Positions 53,429-61,430 of a DNA stretch of 64,000 nucleotides are shown here, piece by piece. Source of the DNA: Clostridium ganghwense. Its GTDB lineage: Bacteria; Bacillota; Clostridia; Clostridiales; Clostridiaceae. Made by a program: the position numbers and the translations under genes. Position 1 is the first letter of the stretch. Every line of letters begins with the position of its first letter. Where the stretch lies: positions 620,001 through 684,000 of the forward strand of contig NZ_JAPQES010000001.1 of the NCBI RefSeq assembly GCF_026735165.1, read 5' to 3'. Below the pieces are notes generated by a model. It was not told where the DNA came from. It searched no databases and saw only the letters and a program-made list of their open reading frames with translations.

Positions 53429-55807
53429 TTATCCTTGAAATACTTTTCTTGCAATTCGAACTGCTTCTTGAGCATCTTTTGCATAGTAATCTGCATTTAT
53501 CATATCTGCGTATTCCTGATTAAGTACAGCTCCTCCAACAAAAACTTCACATTCTACATCATTTTGTCTAAGAGCCTTTATTGTTTCTTCCATACTCTTT
53601 ACTGTAGTTGTCATAAGGGCACTAAGTCCCACAAGCTTTATATTTTCTTGTTTTGCGGTTTGCACTATATCTTCTGCTGAAACATCTTTTCCTAAATCTA
53701 TAATTTCAAAACCATAGTTCTGAAGAATAACTTTAACAATGTTTTTTCCTATATCATGTATATCACCTTTTACTGTAGCTAAAATAATCTTTCCTTTTGA
53801 AATTGTCTCCTTATTTTCTTTAAATATTTTATCTTTTATGATTTCAAAGGCTCTTTGCACTGTTTCCGCCGATTGTATAAGCTGTGGTAAAAATATTTCT
53901 CCTTTTTCATATTTCTTGCCTACAATATCTAAAGCTGATATCAAATACTCATCCACTATTTCCATACTATCCTTTATATTTAAAAGCTCTTTTGTCTTTG
54001 CAACTGCTTCCTCTTTTATTCCCCTTACTATTATTTCTTTTAAACTTTTATTACTACTTTTTTGTGAAACTTCTTTTTTTACATTTACATCAGAATAAGT
54101 TTTCACATAATCTTTTGCCTCTTTATCTTCATTGGCAAGTACTTTAAATGCATTTATAGTATCCATAACATCTTGGTTATTAGGATTTACTATAGGCGCA
54201 TCTAATCCTTCACTTAATGCCATTGCTAAAAATGTTTTATTAAGTAAAGCTCTATTAGGAAGTCCAAAGGATACATTACTTACTCCAAGCAAAGTTTTAA
54301 CTCCAAATTTTTCTTTCACTATCCTAACGGCCTTTATTGTTTCCATAACCTCTCTTTGCTGTGCTGAAACAGTTAAAACTAAACAATCAATTAAAATATC
54401 TTCTTTTCCTATTCCATATTCTTTAGCTGTCTTAATAATTTTTTCAGCAATTTTAACTCTATCTTCAGCTTTAGCTGGAATACCACTTTCATCTAAAGTT
54501 AACCCTACAACACAAGCTCCATATTTTTTTACAATAGGAAATATTTCTTCCATAACCTTTTGTTTTCCATTTACTGAATTTATAATAGGTTTTCCATTAT
54601 AAATTCTAGCAGCGGTTTCTATAACTTTTGCACTAGCACTGTCTATTTGAAGAGGTAAATTTATAATAGATTGTATTTCCTTAATTACCTCTTTCATTAC
54701 TACTTCCTCATCAATTTCTGGTAATCCTACATTTACATCTAACATATCCGCTCCTAATTCCTGCTGATTAATACCTTCTGTTAATATATAATCTATATTA
54801 TTATTTCTTAGAGCTTCTTTAAATTTTTTCTTTCCTGTTGGGTTTATTCTCTCACCTATAACTTTTACTCCCTGACCTAAAATTACAGTTTTTGAAGCTG
54901 AACAAGCTGCTGTAATACTCTTTTGCTTTATCCCTAAAGGTTTTAATTCCTTTAATTTAATTATCAATTGCTTTATAAATTCATCGTTTGTTCCACAGCA
55001 TCCTCCAAAAATAGACCCACCTTTTTCAGCCATATTTTTTATATATTGTGCAAACTCCTCTGGCTTAATATCATATATAGTTTCCCCTTCTTCAACTCTT
55101 GGAAGTCCCGCATTAGGCTGTACCATAACTGGAACTGAAGAATATTCTATAATTTTTTCTACTATAGGTATTATTTCCTTTGGACCAAGAGAACAATTTA
55201 CCCCAAGTGCATCTACTCCAAGTCCTTGCAAAACCATTACCATAGTAAGAGGATCTGTTCCAGTAAAAGTTCTTCCATCCTCTCCAAACGTCATAGTACA
55301 AAATACAGGTAAGTTACAGTTTTCTTTTGCTGCAACTACTGCTGCTTTTGCTTCATATAAATCTGAAATAGTCTCTATTAAAATAAGATCGCATCCTGCC
55401 TCTACTCCCGCTTTTACCTGTTTTTTAAAAATTTCATAAGCCCTTTCAAACTTTAATGTACCACTAGGTTCTAACAACTGACCAATAGGACCTATATCTA
55501 AAGCTACATATTTTCCTTTTCTATCTCCTTTAGCTTCTTTTGCAATATGTACAGCTTTACTTATTACTTCTTCACCAGAATACCCTGTATCCTTAAGTTT
55601 TAATTCATTAGCCCCAAAAGTATTTGTTGTTAATATATCTACACCAGCTTCAATATATTTTTTATGAATATCTCTTATTATTTCTGGATGTAATATGTTA
55701 TAAATTTCTGGAATCTCTCCTGCTTTAAGCCCTTTCTTCTGCAGCATTGTACCCATAGCTCCATCGAAAAATATAAACTTTTTCTTAAGTATATCCTTAA
55801 TTTCCAC
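53429..55807 (-). CDS. metH: Cobalamin-dependent methionine synthase without activation domain
   Basis: The 792-residue enzyme transfers methyl from methyltetrahydrofolate to homocysteine. In order it has a homocysteine-binding barrel (about 1-290; zinc Cys in VNCSLG and GGCCGT) and a pterin-binding barrel (about 305-570; VIGERINPTGKKKF). The B12 cap (about 590-665) and cobalamin-binding domain (about 670-790; DIHDIGKN with the cobalt-ligating His, and LSALMTTT) follow. The C-terminal SAM-reactivation domain of E. coli MetH is absent and is encoded as the separate gene just upstream, which overlaps by 11 bp. Last gene of the SAM-I controlled operon. Confidence 0.95.
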   Translation of the reverse strand: MEIKDILKKKFIFFDGAMGTMLQKKGLKAGEIPEIYNILHPEIIRDIHKKYIEAGVDILTTNTFGANELKLKDTGYSGEEVISKAVHIAKEAKGDRKGKYVALDIGPIGQLLEPSGTLKFERAYEIFKKQVKAGVEAGCDLILIETISDLYEAKAAVVAAKENCNLPVFCTMTFGEDGRTFTGTDPLTMVMVLQGLGVDALGVNCSLGPKEIIPIVEKIIEYSSVPVMVQPNAGLPRVEEGETIYDIKPEEFAQYIKNMAEKGGSIFGGCCGTNDEFIKQLIIKLKELKPLGIKQKSITAACSASKTVILGQGVKVIGERINPTGKKKFKEALRNNNIDYILTEGINQQELGADMLDVNVGLPEIDEEVVMKEVIKEIQSIINLPLQIDSASAKVIETAARIYNGKPIINSVNGKQKVMEEIFPIVKKYGACVVGLTLDESGIPAKAEDRVKIAEKIIKTAKEYGIGKEDILIDCLVLTVSAQQREVMETIKAVRIVKEKFGVKTLLGVSNVSFGLPNRALLNKTFLAMALSEGLDAPIVNPNNQDVMDTINAFKVLANEDKEAKDYVKTYSDVNVKKEVSQKSSNKSLKEIIVRGIKEEAVAKTKELLNIKDSMEIVDEYLISALDIVGKKYEKGEIFLPQLIQSAETVQRAFEIIKDKIFKENKETISKGKIILATVKGDIHDIGKNIVKVILQNYGFEIIDLGKDVSAEDIVQTAKQENIKLVGLSALMTTTVKSMEETIKALRQNDVECEVFVGGAVLNQEYADMINADYYAKDAQEAVRIARKVFQG

Positions 55808-56465
55808 AGTAATTACCTCCTATCTTATATTCACAATTCTCGTATTTGCTGCAAATTTTACAGCCTGGATGTTCACTTATAATATTTTTATTTTGAAATC
55901 CTATTACTGCTGTTACTGATTTTCTAGGTATTAAAATACTATCTTCTGTAGCTGAAAGTCCTATTTTTTTATGAGCCTCTAAAGCTTCTAATATCTTACT
56001 CTGAATGTCTATTGAAAAATCTCCATATCCTGGACTGTATCTATAAGTTATTCCGAGTCCTAATTTTACAGCTTCTTTTTTTATTACTTCTTGTACTTCA
56101 TCACATATGAGCTCTACCACACTAGTTGCACAAGCATCTAATATTAGAGCCTTTGTTAAATTAACTTTCTCATAGTATCTTATTTTCGTATCCACTATAT
56201 TTCCAAGAGTTACAGCCATTACAGCACAACTTTGGGAATCTTTTAGATGCTTTTCTATAGCATTACCTTTAAAAATTAAATTACTATTTGATAACTCTAT
56301 TCCTTCTATATTTTTTTCAATATCAAATATTTTAAATGTATATTTATAAGGTATATATTTTTTTATTTCTTCTATACACTCATCTATTAGTAATTCTAAT
56401 GACCTCTCTAATTTTTGATTTTTATATCCTAAATATCTTAAAACTTCTTCTTTATCAATATGCAA
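55797..56465 (-). CDS. Stand-alone MetH activation domain
   Basis: The 222-residue protein corresponds to the C-terminal reactivation domain of cobalamin-dependent methionine synthase, which binds SAM and reductively methylates cob(II)alamin. The RYSPGYGDFSID segment (about 147-158) matches the SAM-binding RxxxGY motif. A Cys-rich end, CKICSKYENCEYKIGGNYC, is an addition seen in clostridial stand-alone forms and could hold a metal. It overlaps metH by 11 bp, so both are made together. Splitting of MetH into two polypeptides is known from other anaerobes. Confidence 0.9.
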   Translation of the reverse strand: MHIDKEEVLRYLGYKNQKLERSLELLIDECIEEIKKYIPYKYTFKIFDIEKNIEGIELSNSNLIFKGNAIEKHLKDSQSCAVMAVTLGNIVDTKIRYYEKVNLTKALILDACATSVVELICDEVQEVIKKEAVKLGLGITYRYSPGYGDFSIDIQSKILEALEAHKKIGLSATEDSILIPRKSVTAVIGFQNKNIISEHPGCKICSKYENCEYKIGGNYCGN

Positions 56466-56503
56466 GTAATCATCTTCTTCCCTTTAAGAATATTAAGCTC
56501 TTT

Positions 56504-56959
56504 TTATTTTCTATAAAACTTAGTGCTAAATCCATTTCTAAGTACATACTTTGCATATTCCTTTGCCCCAAACAAAGATAAGTCTCTGTAATTACCGCAT
56601 TGAATATAATTAGCAGCAGGAACTTCTTCCGCTTCTAAAACTTGTTTTAAAGAAAGCTCCAATGCAACCTTTACAGTTCCAGGCTCAACATCCCCCCAAA
56701 TAATAAGATAGAATCCTGTTCTACACCCCATAGGTGATATATCTATTATTTTATCTAAATATCCTCTTAAAAATCCTGCAAGTAAATGTTCAAGAGCGTG
56801 TAATGCTGCAGTTGGAATTGCTTCTTTATTTGGCTGAACAAATCTTAAATCAAACTTTGATACTACATCTCCTTTTTCGCCATTAAGAATACAACACTTT
56901 CTTACATATGGTGCAGCTACCTTTCTATGATCTAACTGAAAACTTTCTACTCTTGGCAT
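56504..56959 (-). CDS. luxS: S-ribosylhomocysteine lyase
   Basis: The 151-residue enzyme cleaves S-ribosylhomocysteine to homocysteine and the autoinducer-2 precursor. The metal ligands H54 and H58 (HALEH) and the downstream Cys (YIQCGNYRD) are present, with GCRTGFY near residue 78. In this operon its job is recycling homocysteine for MetH; AI-2 release follows from the reaction. It sits 31 bp after metF and 38 bp before the MetH activation gene. Confidence 0.96.
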   Translation of the reverse strand: MPRVESFQLDHRKVAAPYVRKCCILNGEKGDVVSKFDLRFVQPNKEAIPTAALHALEHLLAGFLRGYLDKIIDISPMGCRTGFYLIIWGDVEPGTVKVALELSLKQVLEAEEVPAANYIQCGNYRDLSLFGAKEYAKYVLRNGFSTKFYRK

Positions 56960-56990
56960 TTATAATTCCCCCTATATTTCTATATTGTAA

Positions 56991-57890
56991 TTAAATAGCA
57001 ATATTACGATTTAACGCATAAACAATGGATGATATATTTCTAACTATTCTCTTTGCCACTTCTGGATTATTCATAGTATAAATATGAATACCCTCAACTC
57101 CAGAAGATAATAAATCAATTATCTGTTCTGTAGCATAAGCAATTCCCGCATCCTTTAAAGCTTCAGGATTATTTTCATATCTGTCTATTATTTTAATAAA
57201 TTTTTCTGGAATGTTCGATCCACATAAAGATACTATTCTCTCTATCTGTTTCTTATTTATAACCGGCATAATACCTGCTTCAATAGGAATATTTATGTTT
57301 AATTTATCTGTCTTTGATTTGAAATTGTAAAAGAAATTATTATCAAAAAATAATTGACTTATAAGAAAATTTGTACCCGAATTTACCTTATCCTTAAGAT
57401 TTATCAAATCTTCTTCCATACTATCACATTCAATATGTCTTTCTGGATAACATGTCCCTCCTATACAAAAATTATTAGATTTTTGTATATATTTAACCAA
57501 ATCAACAGCATGTTCAAAATGAAGGGGATTTGGAAATTTAAAATTAGAATCTTGAGGAATATCTCCTCTAAGAGCCAATATATTGTTAATGTTATTTTTT
57601 TTAAATTTTTCTAATATATTGTCAATTTCACTTTTAGTTGATGTTATACATGTTAAGTGTGCTAATGCTTCTATATTATATTTATTTTTTATAATAGATG
57701 CTATCTCTACTGTTTTATTGTCTGCTGTGTTTCCCCCAGCCCCATAGGTTACACTTATATAATCTGGATTTAACGGTGCTAACGCATCTATTGTTCTATA
57801 GATAGTATCTATAGATGAAGCCTTTCTAGGTGGAAATATTTCAAATGAAATTACTGGCTTCCTCTTTGAAAATATATCTTTTATATACAT
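56991..57890 (-). CDS. metF: Methylenetetrahydrofolate reductase
   Basis: The 299-residue flavoprotein reduces methylene-THF to methyl-THF for MetH. The N-terminal SFEIFPPRKAS, VTYGAGGNT (about 50-58), HLTCI and LALRGDIPQ motifs and C-terminal IPIEAGIMPV are all typical. First gene of the metF-luxS-metH activation-metH operon. ATG at 57890, ribosome binding site GGGGGCG. It is controlled by the SAM-I riboswitch upstream. Confidence 0.95.
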   Translation of the reverse strand: MYIKDIFSKRKPVISFEIFPPRKASSIDTIYRTIDALAPLNPDYISVTYGAGGNTADNKTVEIASIIKNKYNIEALAHLTCITSTKSEIDNILEKFKKNNINNILALRGDIPQDSNFKFPNPLHFEHAVDLVKYIQKSNNFCIGGTCYPERHIECDSMEEDLINLKDKVNSGTNFLISQLFFDNNFFYNFKSKTDKLNINIPIEAGIMPVINKKQIERIVSLCGSNIPEKFIKIIDRYENNPEALKDAGIAYATEQIIDLLSSGVEGIHIYTMNNPEVAKRIVRNISSIVYALNRNIAI

Positions 57891-57941
57891 AAACTCGCCC
57901 CCTATATTTATGAAGTTAATTTAATGCCCCACTTTTTAAAT

Positions 57942-58102
57942 AAAAAAATAAGACCTAAAGGATATCCTTTAGGTCTATGTTTCTACCTACAACACCCTTA
58001 TCTTCCAGCTTTTGCTGCAGGATTTAGCACCATTGTATGTATTAAATCACATACTGGTTGCCGGGCTTCATAGGGCCAGTCCCTCCACCTCTCTTGATAA
58101 GA
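57942..58102 (-). promoter_or_regulatory. SAM-I (S-box) riboswitch with terminator
   Basis: The minus strand reads CTTATCAAGAGAGGTGGAGG, GACTGGCCC, ATGAAGCCCGGCAACC, then GGTGCTAAATCC and GATAAG closing P1: all the S-box core elements. It is followed by a perfect 26-nt palindromic terminator stem (57951-57976) and TTATTTTTTT. SAM binding should terminate transcription of the methionine operon. Confidence 0.97.
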
Positions 58103-58129
58103 AATATTCTATTTTAATATTTAGTTCAA

Positions 58130-58158
58130 ATTATATATTTTTTTCTTAATAGTGTCAA
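58130..58158 (-). promoter_or_regulatory. Consensus promoter for the SAM-I leader
   Basis: On the minus strand a perfect TTGACA and a perfect TATAAT have a 17-bp spacer. It is only about 40 bp after the phosphatase stop codon. No terminator was seen between, so some readthrough from the sensory hydrogenase operon is possible. Confidence 0.9.
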
Positions 58159-58194
58159 TATTTTAATATTATATTTATTAAATTCAATTTATAT

Positions 58195-59367
58195 TTACAC
58201 ATAATTAATTGTTATTTTTTTCCCTAATTTTTTCATAAGTTCACATAATTCCTCTACCAAATTAAGTTTTATATTTAAATCCGTTGGGAAATCAGGATTT
58301 TGGTGTGCCAAATTTACTGCCTTACCAATCCATAAATTTAAGTGAGTACAATCCTCTAATAGCATTTTTATTAATAAAGATGCCCCATCTTTTTCCCTTA
58401 TATTATAGATAAGACCCCCATCATCGTAACATTCCATTCCTTTTTTTAATTTTTCTACAGCCTTGCTTAAAGTTAGAACTCCCTCTGTTATTAAATCTAT
58501 TCCTTGCATAGTTGATGTAGGAGGGACATCTTTATAAAGAATGTCCATATTTACCTTCATCTCTCTATTTAACTCTCTTGATGCAATATTTGCTGCAGTT
58601 CCACCACATATAATTTTCTTTCCCTTGCCATTCATAAATTTTTTTATTACATAGCTATCGTTTGCCGTATTTACAGGTGGTCCTGTAAATAAATCTATAT
58701 ACTCAGGGTCTCTTATTTTTATTCCTACTACAGTAGTATCATCACCTGGTTTTTTGCCATATAAATCCCAACATACCTCTACTAAATCTCTTGAAATGTT
58801 TTTTGCAGATTTCTTTTTGCAGCAACTTCTCTGCAAATAATTCTCTACCTTATCCCATGTCCATCCTAGATTTAGTACTTGACCTATACCCGCATGAATT
58901 ACTCCATCACTAACTGCAGTAAGTACATCCCCTCTTCTAGCTATAAAATCACTTACATATACTTTCTTTCCATTTATATCAAGTTCCTTTTTAGGTATTT
59001 TCAAACTTTCACTATTTCTAATTATAAATAAAGGAGGATTATCATATTCTGCAGCAAAAACTCTACCATCGTTATATATTTTAAGAATAGTAAAAGTAGA
59101 ATAAGCAATATTTCTAACCTTACAGACAGGAAGAGTATTTATTATTGTATCCACAGTTTCGTATATATCTTCTCCCTCTTTTAACATAGTAGCTGCAATT
59201 TTAGTTGTAAGTGTGGATAATATATTTGCTTTAACTCCACTTCCAAGTCCATCTGCCATAACTATAATAATACTGTCTTCTAATTTAACTATTTCCACAT
59301 TATCACCACAGAGTTCTTCTTCATGCTTTATTAAGCTATCATAAGCCACATCTATAAATAAACTCAA
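58195..59367 (-). CDS. SpoIIE-type PP2C protein phosphatase
   Basis: The 390-residue protein has a PPM/PP2C-like phosphatase domain of the SpoIIE/RsbU type (about 8-225). Metal-site segments are IIIVMADGLGSGVKAN, LTAVSDGVIHAG and GKKPGDDTTVVGIKI. A C-terminal part (about 230-390) with ICGGTAANIASRELNREM and a helical end is unassigned. It should dephosphorylate a Ser/Thr protein. Its ATG overlaps the stop of the second hydrogenase paralogue by 4 bp (59364-59367), so it is tightly coupled to it. That link makes it the likely output of the H2-sensing system. Confidence 0.88.
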   Translation of the reverse strand: MSLFIDVAYDSLIKHEEELCGDNVEIVKLEDSIIIVMADGLGSGVKANILSTLTTKIAATMLKEGEDIYETVDTIINTLPVCKVRNIAYSTFTILKIYNDGRVFAAEYDNPPLFIIRNSESLKIPKKELDINGKKVYVSDFIARRGDVLTAVSDGVIHAGIGQVLNLGWTWDKVENYLQRSCCKKKSAKNISRDLVEVCWDLYGKKPGDDTTVVGIKIRDPEYIDLFTGPPVNTANDSYVIKKFMNGKGKKIICGGTAANIASRELNREMKVNMDILYKDVPPTSTMQGIDLITEGVLTLSKAVEKLKKGMECYDDGGLIYNIREKDGASLLIKMLLEDCTHLNLWIGKAVNLAHQNPDFPTDLNIKLNLVEELCELMKKLGKKITINYV

Positions 59368-61100
59368 CCAATTTCCTCCTCCTCTCCTGCAACAATTCTT
59401 CTTAATTTATTCAAAAGCACCTTTGTTTCCGCTGTAGTTTCACCAAGAACACCTGCAATTTCTTGTGCTACTCTCATTTGTTTTTCTATAACTTCTTGTG
59501 CAGCATTCAAGGTATTTTTTTTAACCCTATTCAATTCTCTTTTATTTTTCTCTTCTTCAATAATATTAGTCATAGCAGCTAAAATTAAATTTTGTTTAGG
59601 TAGATATATTATATTCTCCATAAACACAGCATTATATTGTGGGTAAACAACTTTTTTACCTATTATATTTTCTCCTGTTTCTTTTACTTTACGAAAATCT
59701 GCGTCATCAATCAGTAAATTTAGTGGTTTACCTAAAATATTTTCAGACTTCACCATAAAAACTTCTTGAGCTGCAGGATTAATCTCTATAATATTTATAT
59801 CTCCATCTACCATAATTATACTATTAGCTGTATTATCAATTATTACATCACTCAAACTTTCTGCTTTACTTCTCATAAAGTGTAAACACATATCAGTTTC
59901 AGCCATACCTTCAAAAATAGCTTGAGCTTTTTCCATGCAAGTATCATATCCACAAACTCCACAATTAAGCTTATCTTCTTTAACAAATTTACCCATCTGT
60001 TTCATGATTCTTTCAATATCCTGTTTCGTCGCAATAGGTCTTTTAAAACTTTTATCTTTGAACTTTCTGCCAAAATCTATGCTTTCCAATATGTGTTCCG
60101 TTTCTTTGATAATATTACTTTTTTCACTCTTCTCTTTGTTTTTTATATATTCTTTAGTCTTGTGAAGTCTTTTATAATACTGTTTTTTATTTTTCATCAT
60201 ATTATGGCCACCAATGCAGCCACCCTTACAAATATTTAACTCTACAAAAACCCCTTTAATAGCTCCCATTTGAATACTATCTAATATTTCAATACAATCC
60301 TCTGTTCCACTAATAGTAATAGGATGTAAAGCTTTTCTATCTATGGTATTTTTAATTGAGTTTATTACTTCTCCTTCTAATAAAAAACTCTTTCCATTCT
60401 TAGGCATATTTTTGTCAAATTCTTCAGCTTTAAGTTCATCTAATCTTATACCTGAACCATATATCCATTTATTAATTTCATTAAAGTTTAAAACTGCATC
60501 AATTATTTTTTCTCCTTCAAACTCATTAGCTTCAATTTTTTTTGCAATACATGGATCTATAAATACAACAAAGCTATCTTCTCCATATATCTTCTTTAGT
60601 ACCTTAGCTTGAGCAATCATAGGGGAAACCACCGGAATCATGTACTTAATAAGTTCTGGATAATATTTTTGTATTAATGAATTTGCTGAAGGACAAAAAG
60701 TTGTTATATAATTTTCAAGCTTATTCTCATTTAAATACTTTTCATAATAATGAGCTAAAATACCTGTTCCTAAATCGTTTTCTTCAACAAATGAAAAACC
60801 TAATTTTCTTAATGCAGCTGCTATCTTTTCTTCTTCAACATTAAAAAAGCCTGCAAAAGATGGAGTTACACTTACAACTACCTTCTTTTTAGAAGAAATA
60901 GCTTCCTTAACTCTATCTAAATCACTTATAACCTTTGTTGCATTTTGAGGACAAATCTCTAGACAATGTCCGCATGCTATACATCTTTCTTGAACAATTT
61001 TTGCTTGTCCATTTTTAAATTTAATCGCTTTTACTAGACATGCTCTTAAGCACTTATAACAATTTTTACAACTAGCATTTGAAAAACTTATGTAATTCAC
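59364..61100 (-). CDS. PAS-linked sensory-type [FeFe] hydrogenase, paralogue with Cys-to-Phe change
   Basis: The 578-residue protein has two N-terminal [4Fe-4S] sites (C11/14/17/21 and C40/43/46/50) and an H-cluster domain (about 75-305). An extra Fe-S motif, CGVCGYDTC (about 385-395), a PAS domain (about 430-530) and a C-terminal helical tail follow. L1 reads TTFCPSAN: the Cys that donates protons in catalytic enzymes is F135, while the cluster-ligating C136 stays. L2 is DPCIAKKIEA and L3 CKGGCIGGH, so the [4Fe-4S]H ligands look complete. Low catalytic turnover and a sensing role are expected. It overlaps the phosphatase gene and is 34 bp after the [2Fe-2S] gene. Confidence 0.9.
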   Translation of the reverse strand: MNYISFSNASCKNCYKCLRACLVKAIKFKNGQAKIVQERCIACGHCLEICPQNATKVISDLDRVKEAISSKKKVVVSVTPSFAGFFNVEEEKIAAALRKLGFSFVEENDLGTGILAHYYEKYLNENKLENYITTFCPSANSLIQKYYPELIKYMIPVVSPMIAQAKVLKKIYGEDSFVVFIDPCIAKKIEANEFEGEKIIDAVLNFNEINKWIYGSGIRLDELKAEEFDKNMPKNGKSFLLEGEVINSIKNTIDRKALHPITISGTEDCIEILDSIQMGAIKGVFVELNICKGGCIGGHNMMKNKKQYYKRLHKTKEYIKNKEKSEKSNIIKETEHILESIDFGRKFKDKSFKRPIATKQDIERIMKQMGKFVKEDKLNCGVCGYDTCMEKAQAIFEGMAETDMCLHFMRSKAESLSDVIIDNTANSIIMVDGDINIIEINPAAQEVFMVKSENILGKPLNLLIDDADFRKVKETGENIIGKKVVYPQYNAVFMENIIYLPKQNLILAAMTNIIEEEKNKRELNRVKKNTLNAAQEVIEKQMRVAQEIAGVLGETTAETKVLLNKLRRIVAGEEEEIG

Positions 61101-61134
61101 TACCTATCCCTCCTTTATGAATTAACTTCTTTTA

Positions 61135-61389
61135 TCATTTTTCTAATCTCTTCATGACATTTTCTTTGAAAAATGTTTCTAAGCTACTTTCATCAACAGA
61201 AAGAACAGGTCCATCATTTATCTTAATAGAAACTGGCTTGCAGCAGTTTCCTAAACAGCAAGCCCCTTTAACAACTACCTTATCTTCAAGTTTATTTTCT
61301 TCTATAATTTTCATAAGTCTATTTATTATATTATAAGAACCTTTAAGATAACATGTACTTCCAACACAAACTGTAATATCTATCACCAT
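61135..61389 (-). CDS. [2Fe-2S] thioredoxin-like ferredoxin
   Basis: The 84-residue protein is a compact NuoE-like [2Fe-2S] domain, with the cysteines in CVGSTCYLKG (about 8-13) and GACCLGNCCKP (about 44-51). It contains extra Cys residues beside the expected four. It lies between the two sensory hydrogenase paralogues, as a small [2Fe-2S] protein also does beside HydS in Thermotoga, and probably carries electrons to or from them. ATG at 61389, with AAAGGTG close upstream. Confidence 0.88.
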   Translation of the reverse strand: MVIDITVCVGSTCYLKGSYNIINRLMKIIEENKLEDKVVVKGACCLGNCCKPVSIKINDGPVLSVDESSLETFFKENVMKRLEK

Positions 61390-61430
61390 AATCACCTTTT
61401 CCTAAAATTTTATCTATTATAAATATCTAC

